Notes: a model not told the origin generated them from the letters alone. Positions 27,398 through 36,827 are shown, counted from the stretch's first letter. The stretch: 42,480 bases of DNA from Clostridiales bacterium (GCA_012838265.1 DUPP01000116.1:1-42480); one strand, 5' to 3'. Translations and numbers: made by a program.

Positions 27398-28714
27398 TTG
27401 AACTGGAAACAATTGTATAAGGAACGACTATGTACAGCAGAAGAAGCGGTTAATTGCATAAAATCAGGTGATAAGGTTGCATTTGCCCATGCTATTGCAG
27501 AACCTACGGTGCTTGTAGATGCAATGGTTGCCAATGCTAAAGCCTATAAAAATGTTGAAATAAGCCACATGGTTTCTCTTGGGAAGGGTGAATACAGCAA
27601 GCCTGAATATAAGGAAAATTTCAGGGTTAACAGTTGGTTTGTAAGTCCAGCTGTTCGAGGCAGCATTGCAGAAGGTCATGGCGATTATACACCTGTATTT
27701 TTCTATGAAATACCTTCATATATAAGAAAAGGAATATTCAAATTAAATGTCTTTATGGTTACTGTTTCTCCTCCGGATGAACACGGGTATTGCTGTGTAG
27801 GTGTATCTTGTGATTATACAATGCAAGCCATTGAATCTGCTGATATTGTTCTTGCAGAAGTAAATGATCAGGTTCCTGTAGTATATGGTGATGCTTTTGT
27901 ACATGTTAGCAAAATCGACAGATTTGTTGAATCATCACGACCATTGCCTGAACTTTCGCTACCTCATATTGGCGAAACTGAGCTTGCAATTGGCAGATAC
28001 TGTGCAGAGCTTATTGAAGATGGGGCAACATTACAATTGGGAATAGGTGCTATTCCCGATGCAGTACTTCAGGCATTAAAGGACAAAAAGGATCTTGGCA
28101 TCCATTCAGAAATGATATCTGATGGGGTAGTAGACTTGTACGAGGCAGGTGTTATAAACAATTCCCAAAAAGGAATAAATAAAGGAAAAATGGTAGTAAC
28201 ATTTCTGATGGGTACTAAGAGGATATATGACTTTATAGACCATAATCCAGCAGTCGAAATGCGCACAGTTGATTACGTAAACCATCCTGTGATTGTTGCG
28301 CAAAATACAAAGTTGGTAAGTATTAACTCTTGTATTTCAGTAGATTTTATGGGGCAGGTAGTATCTGACAGCATAGGTATTACTCAATTTAGCGGAGTTG
28401 GTGGACAGGTGGATTTCATCAGAGGAGCAGCAATGTCGATTGACGGCAAGGGTAAAGCAATAATTGCAATGCCTTCAGTAGCTAAGAAAAAAGATGGAAC
28501 ACTTATTTCCAAAATAACTCCTTATATTGATAAGGGCGCAGCTGTAACCACCTCAAGAAACGATGTAGATTATATCGTTACAGAATATGGGATTGCCCCA
28601 TTAAAAGGTCAAACCTTAAAGAACAGAGCTAGAAATTTAATTAACATATCTCATCCGGATTTTAGAGAAGAGTTAAAAATAGAATTTGAAAAAAGATTTA
28701 ATGCAAAATTTTAA
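27398..28714 (+). CDS. abfT: 4-hydroxybutyrate CoA-transferase
   Basis: Acetyl-CoA hydrolase/transferase family: GATLQLGIGAIPDAVLQAL, SVDFMGQVVSDSIG, QFSGVGGQVDFIRGA; probable TTG start at 27398 after gggagg. Confidence 0.9.
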   Translation: MNWKQLYKERLCTAEEAVNCIKSGDKVAFAHAIAEPTVLVDAMVANAKAYKNVEISHMVSLGKGEYSKPEYKENFRVNSWFVSPAVRGSIAEGHGDYTPVFFYEIPSYIRKGIFKLNVFMVTVSPPDEHGYCCVGVSCDYTMQAIESADIVLAEVNDQVPVVYGDAFVHVSKIDRFVESSRPLPELSLPHIGETELAIGRYCAELIEDGATLQLGIGAIPDAVLQALKDKKDLGIHSEMISDGVVDLYEAGVINNSQKGINKGKMVVTFLMGTKRIYDFIDHNPAVEMRTVDYVNHPVIVAQNTKLVSINSCISVDFMGQVVSDSIGITQFSGVGGQVDFIRGAAMSIDGKGKAIIAMPSVAKKKDGTLISKITPYIDKGAAVTTSRNDVDYIVTEYGIAPLKGQTLKNRARNLINISHPDFREELKIEFEKRFNAKF

Positions 28715-28766
28715 TCATAAAGAATAACAGGATGGGCATGAATGCCTGATGATTGGAGGAAAAATA

Positions 28767-29885
28767 ATGCTAGCTTTAAGAATAGTTCCAAAAATATTTT
28801 ATTTTAATAATTTTAAAGAATTTAATGATGAATTCAAATTAGGTAAGAATGATTTAGTTTTGACAAACGAATCTAGGTACAATCAATTCATTAAGCCGCT
28901 CGGAGTAGATACAAATGTTATCTTCAGGGAAAAGTTTGGTAAGGGTGAACCATCTGATGAAATGATCGATGCAATAGCTAAAGAGATGAAGAAGTATAGC
29001 TTTGAGAGAATAATTGCATTTGGTGGCGGTACTATAGTAGACATATGCAAAGTGTTAGCTTTAGATGTACCTGAAAAATCTGTTGACCTCTTCACAGGGA
29101 AAGCAGTCCCCAAGAAAATCAAGGAGCTGGTTATTGTTCCTACAACAGCAGGAACAGGAAGTGAAGTGACAAACGTTGCAATTGCAGAATTAAAATCATT
29201 AAAAATCAAGAAGGGCATTGCTGTTGAAGAGACGTATGCAGATTATGCAGTACTTATACCTGAAACTGTAAAAGGCCTTCCATATAAATTCTTTATTACA
29301 AGCTCCCTTGATGCATTGATACATGCAGTCGAATCTTTTTTATCGCCAAAGGCATCTCCTTTCACCGAAATGTATTCGCTTAAAGCAATCCAAATGATAA
29401 TGAATGGCTACAAGGAAATAGTTGCAAAGGGTGAGGATGAGAGATTGAATCATCTCAAGGACTATATGCTGGCTTCCAATTATGCCGGAATTGCTTTTGG
29501 AAATGCAGGTTGTGCTGCAGTTCATGCGTTGTCATATTCAATAGGCGGAGCATTCCATGTACCCCATGGCGAAGCAAACTATCAGTTTTTCACAGAGGTA
29601 TTAAAAATGTATATGAAAAAGAATCCAAACGGTAAAATCGTTGAAGCCACCAAAATATTTGCTGAAGTTCTTGACATGGATGTAAATGGAGATGTTTACG
29701 GAGAATTGGAGAATTTTCTGAACAAACTGATCGCAAAGAAGCCGCTTAGAGAATATGGAATGGTTGAAAGTCAAATTGATGAATTTACAAAATCCACGAT
29801 AGAAAACCAGCAGAGATTGTTAGCTAATAATTATGTATTTCTAACTGATGAAGATATCAGAGAAATCTTTGCAAACCTGTACTAA
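28767..29885 (+). CDS. abfH: 4-hydroxybutyrate dehydrogenase (iron-containing alcohol dehydrogenase family)
   Basis: FGGGTIVDICKVLAL, VPTTAGTGSEVTNVAI, SSLDALIHAVESFLSPKASPFTEMYSL; cluster context; ATG 28767 after ggagg. Confidence 0.9.
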   Translation: MLALRIVPKIFYFNNFKEFNDEFKLGKNDLVLTNESRYNQFIKPLGVDTNVIFREKFGKGEPSDEMIDAIAKEMKKYSFERIIAFGGGTIVDICKVLALDVPEKSVDLFTGKAVPKKIKELVIVPTTAGTGSEVTNVAIAELKSLKIKKGIAVEETYADYAVLIPETVKGLPYKFFITSSLDALIHAVESFLSPKASPFTEMYSLKAIQMIMNGYKEIVAKGEDERLNHLKDYMLASNYAGIAFGNAGCAAVHALSYSIGGAFHVPHGEANYQFFTEVLKMYMKKNPNGKIVEATKIFAEVLDMDVNGDVYGELENFLNKLIAKKPLREYGMVESQIDEFTKSTIENQQRLLANNYVFLTDEDIREIFANLY

Positions 29886-30000
29886 ATTTCTGTACTAAAT
29901 AAAAACCAGTTTAGGGATTAATTCTAACTTAGTATTACAGTAAAAAATAATATTACAATATTATTATATAACATAAAACTTAGTATTACTTTAAACAACA

Positions 30001-30056
30001 AAAGGGATGATGTGCATAGAACTTAGAAATTCTTTGTGCGTCAGCCCTTTTTTATT
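30001..30056 (+). terminator. Rho-independent terminator after the 4HB cluster
   Basis: AAAGGG.TGA.GTGCA.AGAA / TTCT.TGTGC.TCA.CCCTTTTTT. Confidence 0.7.
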
Positions 30057-30111
30057 GGTAAGCACCTTAACAAGGTTGATATGCCCTCTGTCAATAAATT
30101 AGGTGCTGATG

Positions 30112-30142
30112 AACGGTTATACGATTTGCGCAGCCGTTTTTT
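30112..30142 (+). terminator. second + strand terminator-like hairpin
   Basis: AACGG...CCGTTTTTTT. Confidence 0.55.
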
Positions 30143-30882
30143 TATGCGCTCCATATTTCGTGAGCTTTTACAGCTTGCTCCTTTAGCATTATTTCACCGC
30201 CGATTCCTTTAATGCCTAACTCCTCTGCGAATTTCAACAATGAAGTTTTCTGCGGGTTGTATATTAAATCGATAACGATGTTAGCATGGATATCTTCTTT
30301 TGGCAACGGTGAAGCATTGATATTCGGATACATTCCGACTGGTGTACAGTTTATGATCATATCATTTTTTATCTTGGATTCCTTATAGTATTCATAAGAA
30401 ATACTATGGTTCCCATGAAAATTATGTTTCCCTCTGCTCACAATGGTCAAATCATATATTCCAAGGTCAAGCAGTGCTGTTATAATTGCTTTGGCTGCCC
30501 CACCTGATCCGAGTATTACTGCACTTTTTCCCTTAACAACAACATTATGATGTTCAAGTAATGAAATAAAACCGTAATAGTCAGTATTGTAGCCTTTTGC
30601 AATTCCGTTTTCAAATGACACAGTATTTACCGAACCTATATATTTAGCTTTTTCCGAGATATCGTCCAAGAGCGGAAGTACAGTTTCTTTATATGGAATA
30701 GTAACATTAACGCCTCGGTATCCTGATTTTTTTAGATTATTGAATTCCTCGGCAAAGGTTTCCCTTGAAAACTCCAGTAATTCATAAGTGCCATCTACCT
30801 CGTGCTTACTCATTATTTCTCTGTGTATTTGAGGGGACAGGCTATGAGATAGTTTTTCTCCAACGAGTCCGAGTTTTAACAT
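30142..30882 (-). CDS. aroE: Shikimate dehydrogenase
   Basis: MLKLGLVGEKLSHSLSPQIHREIM, GVNVTIPYKETVLPLLDD, GYNTDYYGF, ILGSGGAAKAIITALLDLG; likely start at 30882 after ggggagg. Confidence 0.93.
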   Translation of the reverse strand: MLKLGLVGEKLSHSLSPQIHREIMSKHEVDGTYELLEFSRETFAEEFNNLKKSGYRGVNVTIPYKETVLPLLDDISEKAKYIGSVNTVSFENGIAKGYNTDYYGFISLLEHHNVVVKGKSAVILGSGGAAKAIITALLDLGIYDLTIVSRGKHNFHGNHSISYEYYKESKIKNDMIINCTPVGMYPNINASPLPKEDIHANIVIDLIYNPQKTSLLKFAEELGIKGIGGEIMLKEQAVKAHEIWSA

Positions 30883-31233
30883 TGATTTGACCTCCCCAAA
30901 AGTTGTACCAGAATATAGTACTTTTTTTGATATTTTTGATAAGACAGTATCTGTAGAGCATCTATAGATTATAGATTCTATGAGATTATATTTCATACGT
31001 CTATTGCAAATGTTAATATATACCAGATATGATGCTTGTTAAAACTAAGATACTTTTAGGATACTTTAAATAATAAATATATAAAGGGTATATAACGAGT
31101 ATACACTAATAAAGAAGGATTAGCAAACGTCTAACCCCAATACAAGCCTTTAGAAAATTTTGGTTTGTAGATTCATACGACCTATATTATAATGTAATTA
31201 TTGGAAATTGGTGATAAGAAAGTGAGATTTAAC

Positions 31234-31932
31234 ATGGAGCATAACATAATCGTAAACGAAAGCTGTAGTAATCTTAGAGCGTTGGCAAGACATTCTCTTT
31301 CAGGCAGATGGAACTTAGCACTCATGGGGACATTAGTATATTTCGCTTTAACAACTATACCAGTTCTCCTGCTAAATGCCATTTTTGCGGAAGGTGAATC
31401 AAACCAGGCTGGTATTTCTTCTGTCTACAACCTGGTGATTGCAGGCCCTATGATACTTGGATATGCAATGTTCTGCATTTCAATATTTAGAAAAAGGGAA
31501 ACTTCACCTTCAGAAGTTTTTTACGGTTTTGAACGTTTTACAAAGGCTTTTGGATTATATCTCGTTGTAATGCTATTCACATTCTTGTGGACACTACTGT
31601 TTATAATACCAGGGATTATTGCTGCTCTCCGGTACAGTATGAGTTTTTACATACTTGCTGATAATCCCGATATCGGGATTATGGAAGCAATAAATAGAAG
31701 TAAGGTAATGATGCGTGGAAATAAATGGAAATTCTTCTGCCTTAATTTAAGCTTTATTGGCTGGGCATTTCTTTGCGTATTTACCTTTGGCATAGGTTTA
31801 TTATGGCTGATGCCTTATATGGAAAACGCATTCATTGCATTTTATGATATTGCAAACGGAAGTCTAAGAGCTGTAAGATCGCTTGAAACAAATGCATCAT
31901 TAATTAATGAGAGTGAAGAAGCAAATATTTAG
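31234..31932 (+). CDS. DUF975-like integral membrane protein
   Basis: LRALARHSLSGRWNLA N-terminus, multiple TMs, LLFIIPGIIAALRYSMSFYILADNPDIGIMEAINRSKVMMRGNKWKFF. Confidence 0.8.
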   Translation: MEHNIIVNESCSNLRALARHSLSGRWNLALMGTLVYFALTTIPVLLLNAIFAEGESNQAGISSVYNLVIAGPMILGYAMFCISIFRKRETSPSEVFYGFERFTKAFGLYLVVMLFTFLWTLLFIIPGIIAALRYSMSFYILADNPDIGIMEAINRSKVMMRGNKWKFFCLNLSFIGWAFLCVFTFGIGLLWLMPYMENAFIAFYDIANGSLRAVRSLETNASLINESEEANI

Positions 31933-33062
31933 CGTTGACTAAGTTTCTGAGTTAATTCTTTTCTCAAAGAATCTATTTTCAAAAAATCCATATTTGGTAC
32001 ATAATATTGCTCCAACTTATCATGCTCTTTTTTTGCATGGCTCAGGCAATAAATAGATTTTTCCAACAACTCTTTCATTTTTATGCGGCTGTCTTCAAGG
32101 ATAGGATCTTGATATTTAATAGCATCATAGCGGATAATTTTTTCTAAATTTATGATTTCTACTTTGGCGGGATGATCTGATAAATCTATAGTATGGTAAT
32201 CATTGGATGTAATAAAAGCTAACCCCAGCTCTGGAATCAGTAGGTGTTCAAGCTTTGTAGATGGTTTCATCGGACAATAGTATCCTTCTACATTTAAACC
32301 TCGATATGCAGCTCCTTCCATGAAAAGATTCAGCATCCGTTCGCTGCTGACTCCAATAGGTGCTTTTATCAGATATATCTTTTTGTATCCGAACAATAAA
32401 GTATCAATAAAATGTTCAAAACCGCTGGGAGTAATAGCAGTAGCAAAATACTTTTTTATATCTCCCTGATTTGAACAGATTTCTTTATGTATAAGCTCAT
32501 CGCCAATAACCTTCGCTGCAAATTTATACAGCTCTTCATTCTTTATCGCCGACTCATAGATACTTACGAGGTTATCATACATTTTCCCTGCTGCTGCCAG
32601 ATAATTATATGCTCTTCCAAAGATGCTTCTGACTCTTTCACTGTTACTAATAACAGCATCTCGGTTTTTGCGAATACCTTCCTCATCCCAATAATCCCCC
32701 AAATGAATTATTGAGTCAACTGCTCCTGGATTGATGGGGTCTACAACATGAGGAGCAGTTCCATCAATAATGGCAATCTTTTTATCACGCATTACTATAC
32801 CGTCTATGGAACTGTTATCAGAAGAACAATGCATGAAATCCACATCATGGCCTTCCTGGAGCATTGCTTCGCCTATTTTTTTCATAAATGTAGATTTGCC
32901 TACGCCAGGACCGCCCTTGATGCAAAAAATTCTGTCTGCCTCTTCCTGACTAAGTATGTATTGATAATAAGAGAAAAAACCTTCCGGAGTATTGTTCCCC
33001 GGATACATATGCCTTTCGATACCTGCCATATTCATCATCCTTTCCATAATACCTCCATTCAT
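31929..33062 (-). CDS. PRK06851-like P-loop ATPase of unknown function (tandem P-loop-like halves)
   Basis: FCIKGGPGVGKSTFMKKIGEAM; second half YLIKAPIGVSSERMLNLFMEGAAYRGLNVEGYYCP. Confidence 0.7.
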   Translation of the reverse strand: MNGGIMERMMNMAGIERHMYPGNNTPEGFFSYYQYILSQEEADRIFCIKGGPGVGKSTFMKKIGEAMLQEGHDVDFMHCSSDNSSIDGIVMRDKKIAIIDGTAPHVVDPINPGAVDSIIHLGDYWDEEGIRKNRDAVISNSERVRSIFGRAYNYLAAAGKMYDNLVSIYESAIKNEELYKFAAKVIGDELIHKEICSNQGDIKKYFATAITPSGFEHFIDTLLFGYKKIYLIKAPIGVSSERMLNLFMEGAAYRGLNVEGYYCPMKPSTKLEHLLIPELGLAFITSNDYHTIDLSDHPAKVEIINLEKIIRYDAIKYQDPILEDSRIKMKELLEKSIYCLSHAKKEHDKLEQYYVPNMDFLKIDSLRKELTQKLSQR

Positions 33063-33067
33063 GATAT

Positions 33068-33114
33068 GACGGAAAGTGTCCCATTGTGATTATAAAAACC
33101 TGTTTCCGTGTCCC
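33068..33114. repeat. REP-like inverted/direct repeat element
   Basis: GACGGAAAGTGTCCC ... TTTCCGTGTCCC: ACGGAAA/TTTCCGT inverted plus two GTGTCCC direct copies. Confidence 0.35.
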
Positions 33115-33146
33115 TTTTTAAGCCAGTTCTCAAAATCAATAATACA

Positions 33147-33175
33147 TTGATAACAAGCAAAAAAAGTATTATAAT
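33147..33175 (+). promoter_or_regulatory. promoter of the ATP-grasp/racemase/MurE-like operon
   Basis: TTGATA-17 bp-TATAAT. Confidence 0.65.
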
Positions 33176-33266
33176 GAATAAAAATCTGAAAGCCGCAAAC
33201 AATCAATTAAACACTCAATAATCAATGGATAGACGATACAGAATAAACATGACGAAGGAGATATGA

Positions 33267-34478
33267 ATGAGCCGAAACTTCATACCGTTACTCTTTGCGG
33301 GCGATATAAATGTATATAGCGTTGCGAGAGCTTTTCATGAGCAATACGATATAAAAGCAAGCGTGTTTGGAAAATACCTAAGCGGTCCTTGCGCGGACAG
33401 CAAGATTATGAACTATAATGCAAACCCCAAAATCGATCAACAGGATACATTCCTAGAGGTTATTAATGAGTTTGCTGAAAAATATAAAGAAAAAAAAATA
33501 CTTGCTATTGGCTGCGGCGACAGTTATGTGCAGCTTCTCAGTCAAAATAGGGACAACCTTCCCGAGAATGTTATTGCACCTTATATAGACATTGAATTGA
33601 TGAACCAATTGATTCATAAGGAAAAATTCTATAATTTGTGTAAAGAATCAGGTATTGATTATCCTGATACTTTTATCCATAGAAAAGAGCTGGGGGAAGA
33701 TTTTGAACTACCATTTGAAGCACCGTTCATAATCAAGCCTTCTAATGGGATTGAGTACTGGAGACACCCTTTTGGATCTCAGAAAAAAGTCTATAAAGCC
33801 AAGAGCAGAGCGGAGCTTTTACGTATTTTGAATGATATTTACGGTGCAGGTTATGATGATTCAATCATTATACAGGATTTTATTCCGGGCGATGACACTT
33901 ATATGCGCGTTCTGACCAATTATTCTGATAGAAATGGAAATGTAAAACTCATGGCATTAGGTCACGTATTACTGGAGGAACATACACCCCATGGCATAGG
34001 AAACCATGCTGTTATTATCACAGAACACAATGCGGAAATTGCAGAAAAATTTAAGAAGCTTCTCGAAGATCTGCATTATATAGGATTTTCAAACTTTGAT
34101 ATCAAGTACGATCAAAGGGACAATAAATATAAGGTATTCGAAATTAATACAAGACAAGGCAGAAGTAATTATTATGTTACAGGTGCAGGGCAGAATATAG
34201 CAAGATATCTTGTAGAAGATTATATAGATCAAAAGCAGCTGGATTTAAAGTTAGTTACTGAGAAATCACTTTGGATGGTAGTACCGAAAGGAGTTGCATT
34301 CCGATATATCAAGCCAGCAGAATACAAAAAAGAAATGAGAGGGCTGATTAAGTCAGGGCAATACGTAAATCCACTTTTCTACAAAAAAGATAAGGGGTTT
34401 ATAAGGAAGCTCAAATTATTTAAATCGCAGATGGGCCATTATTATAAGTATAGGAAATACCTTGGTAGGCAAAAATAA
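33267..34478 (+). CDS. ATP-grasp carboxylate-amine ligase, D-aspartate ligase (Asl)-like
   Basis: FIPLLFAGDINVYSVARAFHEQY, IIIQDFIPGDDTYMRVL, GFSNFDIKYDQRDNKYKVFEINTRQGRSNYYVT resembles Enterococcus faecium Asl; next gene is a racemase. Confidence 0.75.
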   Translation: MSRNFIPLLFAGDINVYSVARAFHEQYDIKASVFGKYLSGPCADSKIMNYNANPKIDQQDTFLEVINEFAEKYKEKKILAIGCGDSYVQLLSQNRDNLPENVIAPYIDIELMNQLIHKEKFYNLCKESGIDYPDTFIHRKELGEDFELPFEAPFIIKPSNGIEYWRHPFGSQKKVYKAKSRAELLRILNDIYGAGYDDSIIIQDFIPGDDTYMRVLTNYSDRNGNVKLMALGHVLLEEHTPHGIGNHAVIITEHNAEIAEKFKKLLEDLHYIGFSNFDIKYDQRDNKYKVFEINTRQGRSNYYVTGAGQNIARYLVEDYIDQKQLDLKLVTEKSLWMVVPKGVAFRYIKPAEYKKEMRGLIKSGQYVNPLFYKKDKGFIRKLKLFKSQMGHYYKYRKYLGRQK

Positions 34479-34492
34479 AGAGGAAAAGATAT

Positions 34493-35209
34493 ATGTGGAT
34501 CGATAATAGAAAGATTCTTGGCGTAATCGGTGGAATGGGTCCTTTAGCGACTCAGCTTTATTACAAACTAATCATTGAAAAAACAGACGCAAACTGTGAT
34601 CAGGAACATCTTAACATGATAATTCTAAACCACGCAACTATGCCAGACCGAACAAAAGCAATCCTGGAGGGACGAAGTGAAGAGCTGCTTAATCTTCTTA
34701 CAAAGGATGCACAGATGCTGGAGCAAAATGGTGCAGGAGTGATTGCCATTCCATGCAACACTTCTCATGTGTTAATGGACAAGCTTCAAAAAAATATAAA
34801 CATTCAAATTATTAACATGGTTGAGGAAACAGTTAATTACATAGTAAACACATTTTCTGAGAATGATTTGCGGATAGGAATTCTCGCAACAGATGGAACA
34901 ATTAATACTGGTTTATATCAAAAGGCACTTGAAAAACAGGGAATTTGTCCATTAGTTCCCAGCACTGAATCACAAAAATTAGTGATGAAATTAATCTACG
35001 AAGGAGTAAAAAACGGCGGGGAAATAGACATTTCTGATTTCCTAATGGTACAGGAGGAGCTATTTGAAAAGAAATGCCATGGGGCAATCCTTGCCTGCAC
35101 TGAATTATCCTGCCTTCGAGAGATGTATAAATTACCCCCTTATTACATAGATGCAATGGTCATACTTGCAGAAAAGTCAATTCTCGCCTGCGGTGGGAAA
35201 ATCAAATGA
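34493..35209 (+). CDS. Aspartate/glutamate racemase family (aspartate racemase-like)
   Basis: LGVIGGMGPLATQLYYKLI, AIPCNTSHVLMDKLQ, GAILACTELSCL (two catalytic Cys). Confidence 0.9.
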   Translation: MWIDNRKILGVIGGMGPLATQLYYKLIIEKTDANCDQEHLNMIILNHATMPDRTKAILEGRSEELLNLLTKDAQMLEQNGAGVIAIPCNTSHVLMDKLQKNINIQIINMVEETVNYIVNTFSENDLRIGILATDGTINTGLYQKALEKQGICPLVPSTESQKLVMKLIYEGVKNGGEIDISDFLMVQEELFEKKCHGAILACTELSCLREMYKLPPYYIDAMVILAEKSILACGGKIK

Positions 35210-35232
35210 ACGAATGAACAGGAGCAGAAAAG

Positions 35233-36741
35233 ATGGAAAAGTCAATTCATAGTTTAAATAATTATTTGAATATACTAGACTCTAATAATTTGCTCAAAGA
35301 ATATCAAATCGCGCCGGAAATGCTTGCGCAGCCAGTTTATCACATATCATATAATTCGATGGATATGGCGGAAAATACATTATTTGTCTGTAAGGGTATT
35401 CATTTTTCCGTTGACTATTTAAAGGATGCCGTTAAAAATGGAGCGATCTGCTATGTCAGTGAAAAACGATATGATTTAGAGCTTGATAAAGAGGTCTCTT
35501 ATATTATTGTGAGTGACATTCGCAAAGCAATGGCCTATATAGCGGATCTATTTTACAACAAAATATGGAGGAACTTAAAAATTATAGGGGTCACGGGAAC
35601 AAAAGGAAAATCAACTACAGCCTATTTCATGAAGTATATTTTAGATAGCTATTTAAAGGATAAGAAAAAACCGATAAGCGCTATCATATCGGGAATCGAC
35701 AACTATGATGGTATTATAAATGAAGAATCCCACCTTACTACCCCAGAAGCAATGATGCTTCATAAGCATTTTAATAATGCAGTTAAAAGCGGCATCGAAT
35801 ATTTAAGCATGGAAGTATCAAGTCAAGCATTAAAATATGACAGAACTCTGGGAATCACCTTTGATGTGGGTTGTTTTTTGAATATCGGTGAGGATCATAT
35901 AAGTGATCTGGAGCATAGCAGCTTTGATGATTATCTGGAGTCCAAGCTGAGGATTTTCAGTCAATGTGAGAAAGCATGCGTAAATATAAACAGCGATCAC
36001 ATCGATCGAGTGATGGAAGCATCTAAGGCGTGTCCCCATGTTGTAACATTTGGTTTAGATGAAAGGGCAGATGTTTATGGCTACGATATTGTAAAAACGG
36101 GAAAAACTATAAAGTTTAAAGTAAGAACAAAGGACTTCGATAAGGAGTTTAAATTAACCATGGCTGGCTTGTTTAATGTTCAAAATGCGTTGGCAGCTAT
36201 AGCTATGTCACAATGTCTGAACATCCCAATGACCTATGTTGCAGCAGGACTTAGGAGAGCAAGAGTCAGTGGAAGAATGGAAGTGTATACTGGAAAGAAA
36301 AGAAAGGTTCATGTAATAGTTGACTATGCCCACAACAAGATGAGCTTTGAAACGCTGTTCCAGTCCACCCTTCGGGAATATCCCAACAAAAAGATAAGCA
36401 TAGTATTCGGTTGCCCGGGGAAAAAGGCCTTAGGACGCAGAAAAGAATTGGGCGAGATTGCAGGAAAATATTCTGATCGTGTTTACATTACTGAAGAGGA
36501 TGCGGGAGAGGAACCCGTTTTGAAAATCTGTGAGGAAATAGCCCAACATCTAAAGATGCAGGAGGGAAGCTACGCAATCATACCGAATCGTGAAGAAGCA
36601 ATAAGAGAGGCAATCGAAAAGGCTGATGACGATACGGTCGTTTTAATTACTGGAAAAGGGAGAGAAACTAGGCAAAAACGAGGAGTTCAATACATTGAAA
36701 CGCCTTCTGATGTGGATGTTGTGAAGAAGTATTTAGTATAA
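35233..36741 (+). CDS. MurE-like UDP-MurNAc-dipeptide:amino acid ligase
   Basis: GVTGTKGKSTTAYFMKYIL, SHLTTPEAMMLHKHF, EVSSQALKYDR, SGRMEVY, DYAHNKMSFETLF; DNPR-equivalent position reads EDAG. Confidence 0.88.
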   Translation: MEKSIHSLNNYLNILDSNNLLKEYQIAPEMLAQPVYHISYNSMDMAENTLFVCKGIHFSVDYLKDAVKNGAICYVSEKRYDLELDKEVSYIIVSDIRKAMAYIADLFYNKIWRNLKIIGVTGTKGKSTTAYFMKYILDSYLKDKKKPISAIISGIDNYDGIINEESHLTTPEAMMLHKHFNNAVKSGIEYLSMEVSSQALKYDRTLGITFDVGCFLNIGEDHISDLEHSSFDDYLESKLRIFSQCEKACVNINSDHIDRVMEASKACPHVVTFGLDERADVYGYDIVKTGKTIKFKVRTKDFDKEFKLTMAGLFNVQNALAAIAMSQCLNIPMTYVAAGLRRARVSGRMEVYTGKKRKVHVIVDYAHNKMSFETLFQSTLREYPNKKISIVFGCPGKKALGRRKELGEIAGKYSDRVYITEEDAGEEPVLKICEEIAQHLKMQEGSYAIIPNREEAIREAIEKADDDTVVLITGKGRETRQKRGVQYIETPSDVDVVKKYLV

Positions 36742-36748
36742 AAAAGCG

Positions 36749-36812
36749 AAGACTGCTGCTTGACGATGACCGTGGGAAATGCTCCGGGCACTGTAAAGCA
36801 GCAGTCTTTTTA
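36749..36812. terminator. bidirectional terminator between the MurE-like gene and the acidic-protein gene
   Basis: AAGACTGCTGCTT...AAGCAGCAGTCTT with flanking A and T runs. Confidence 0.8.
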
Positions 36813-36827
36813 CATAATTCATAAATC

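Noticed and set aside
27106-27534. Minus-strand ORF opposite the Cys-rich protein
   Set aside because: The + strand ORF has a good SD, tight translational spacing with abfT and coherent Cys motifs; the antisense ORF has none
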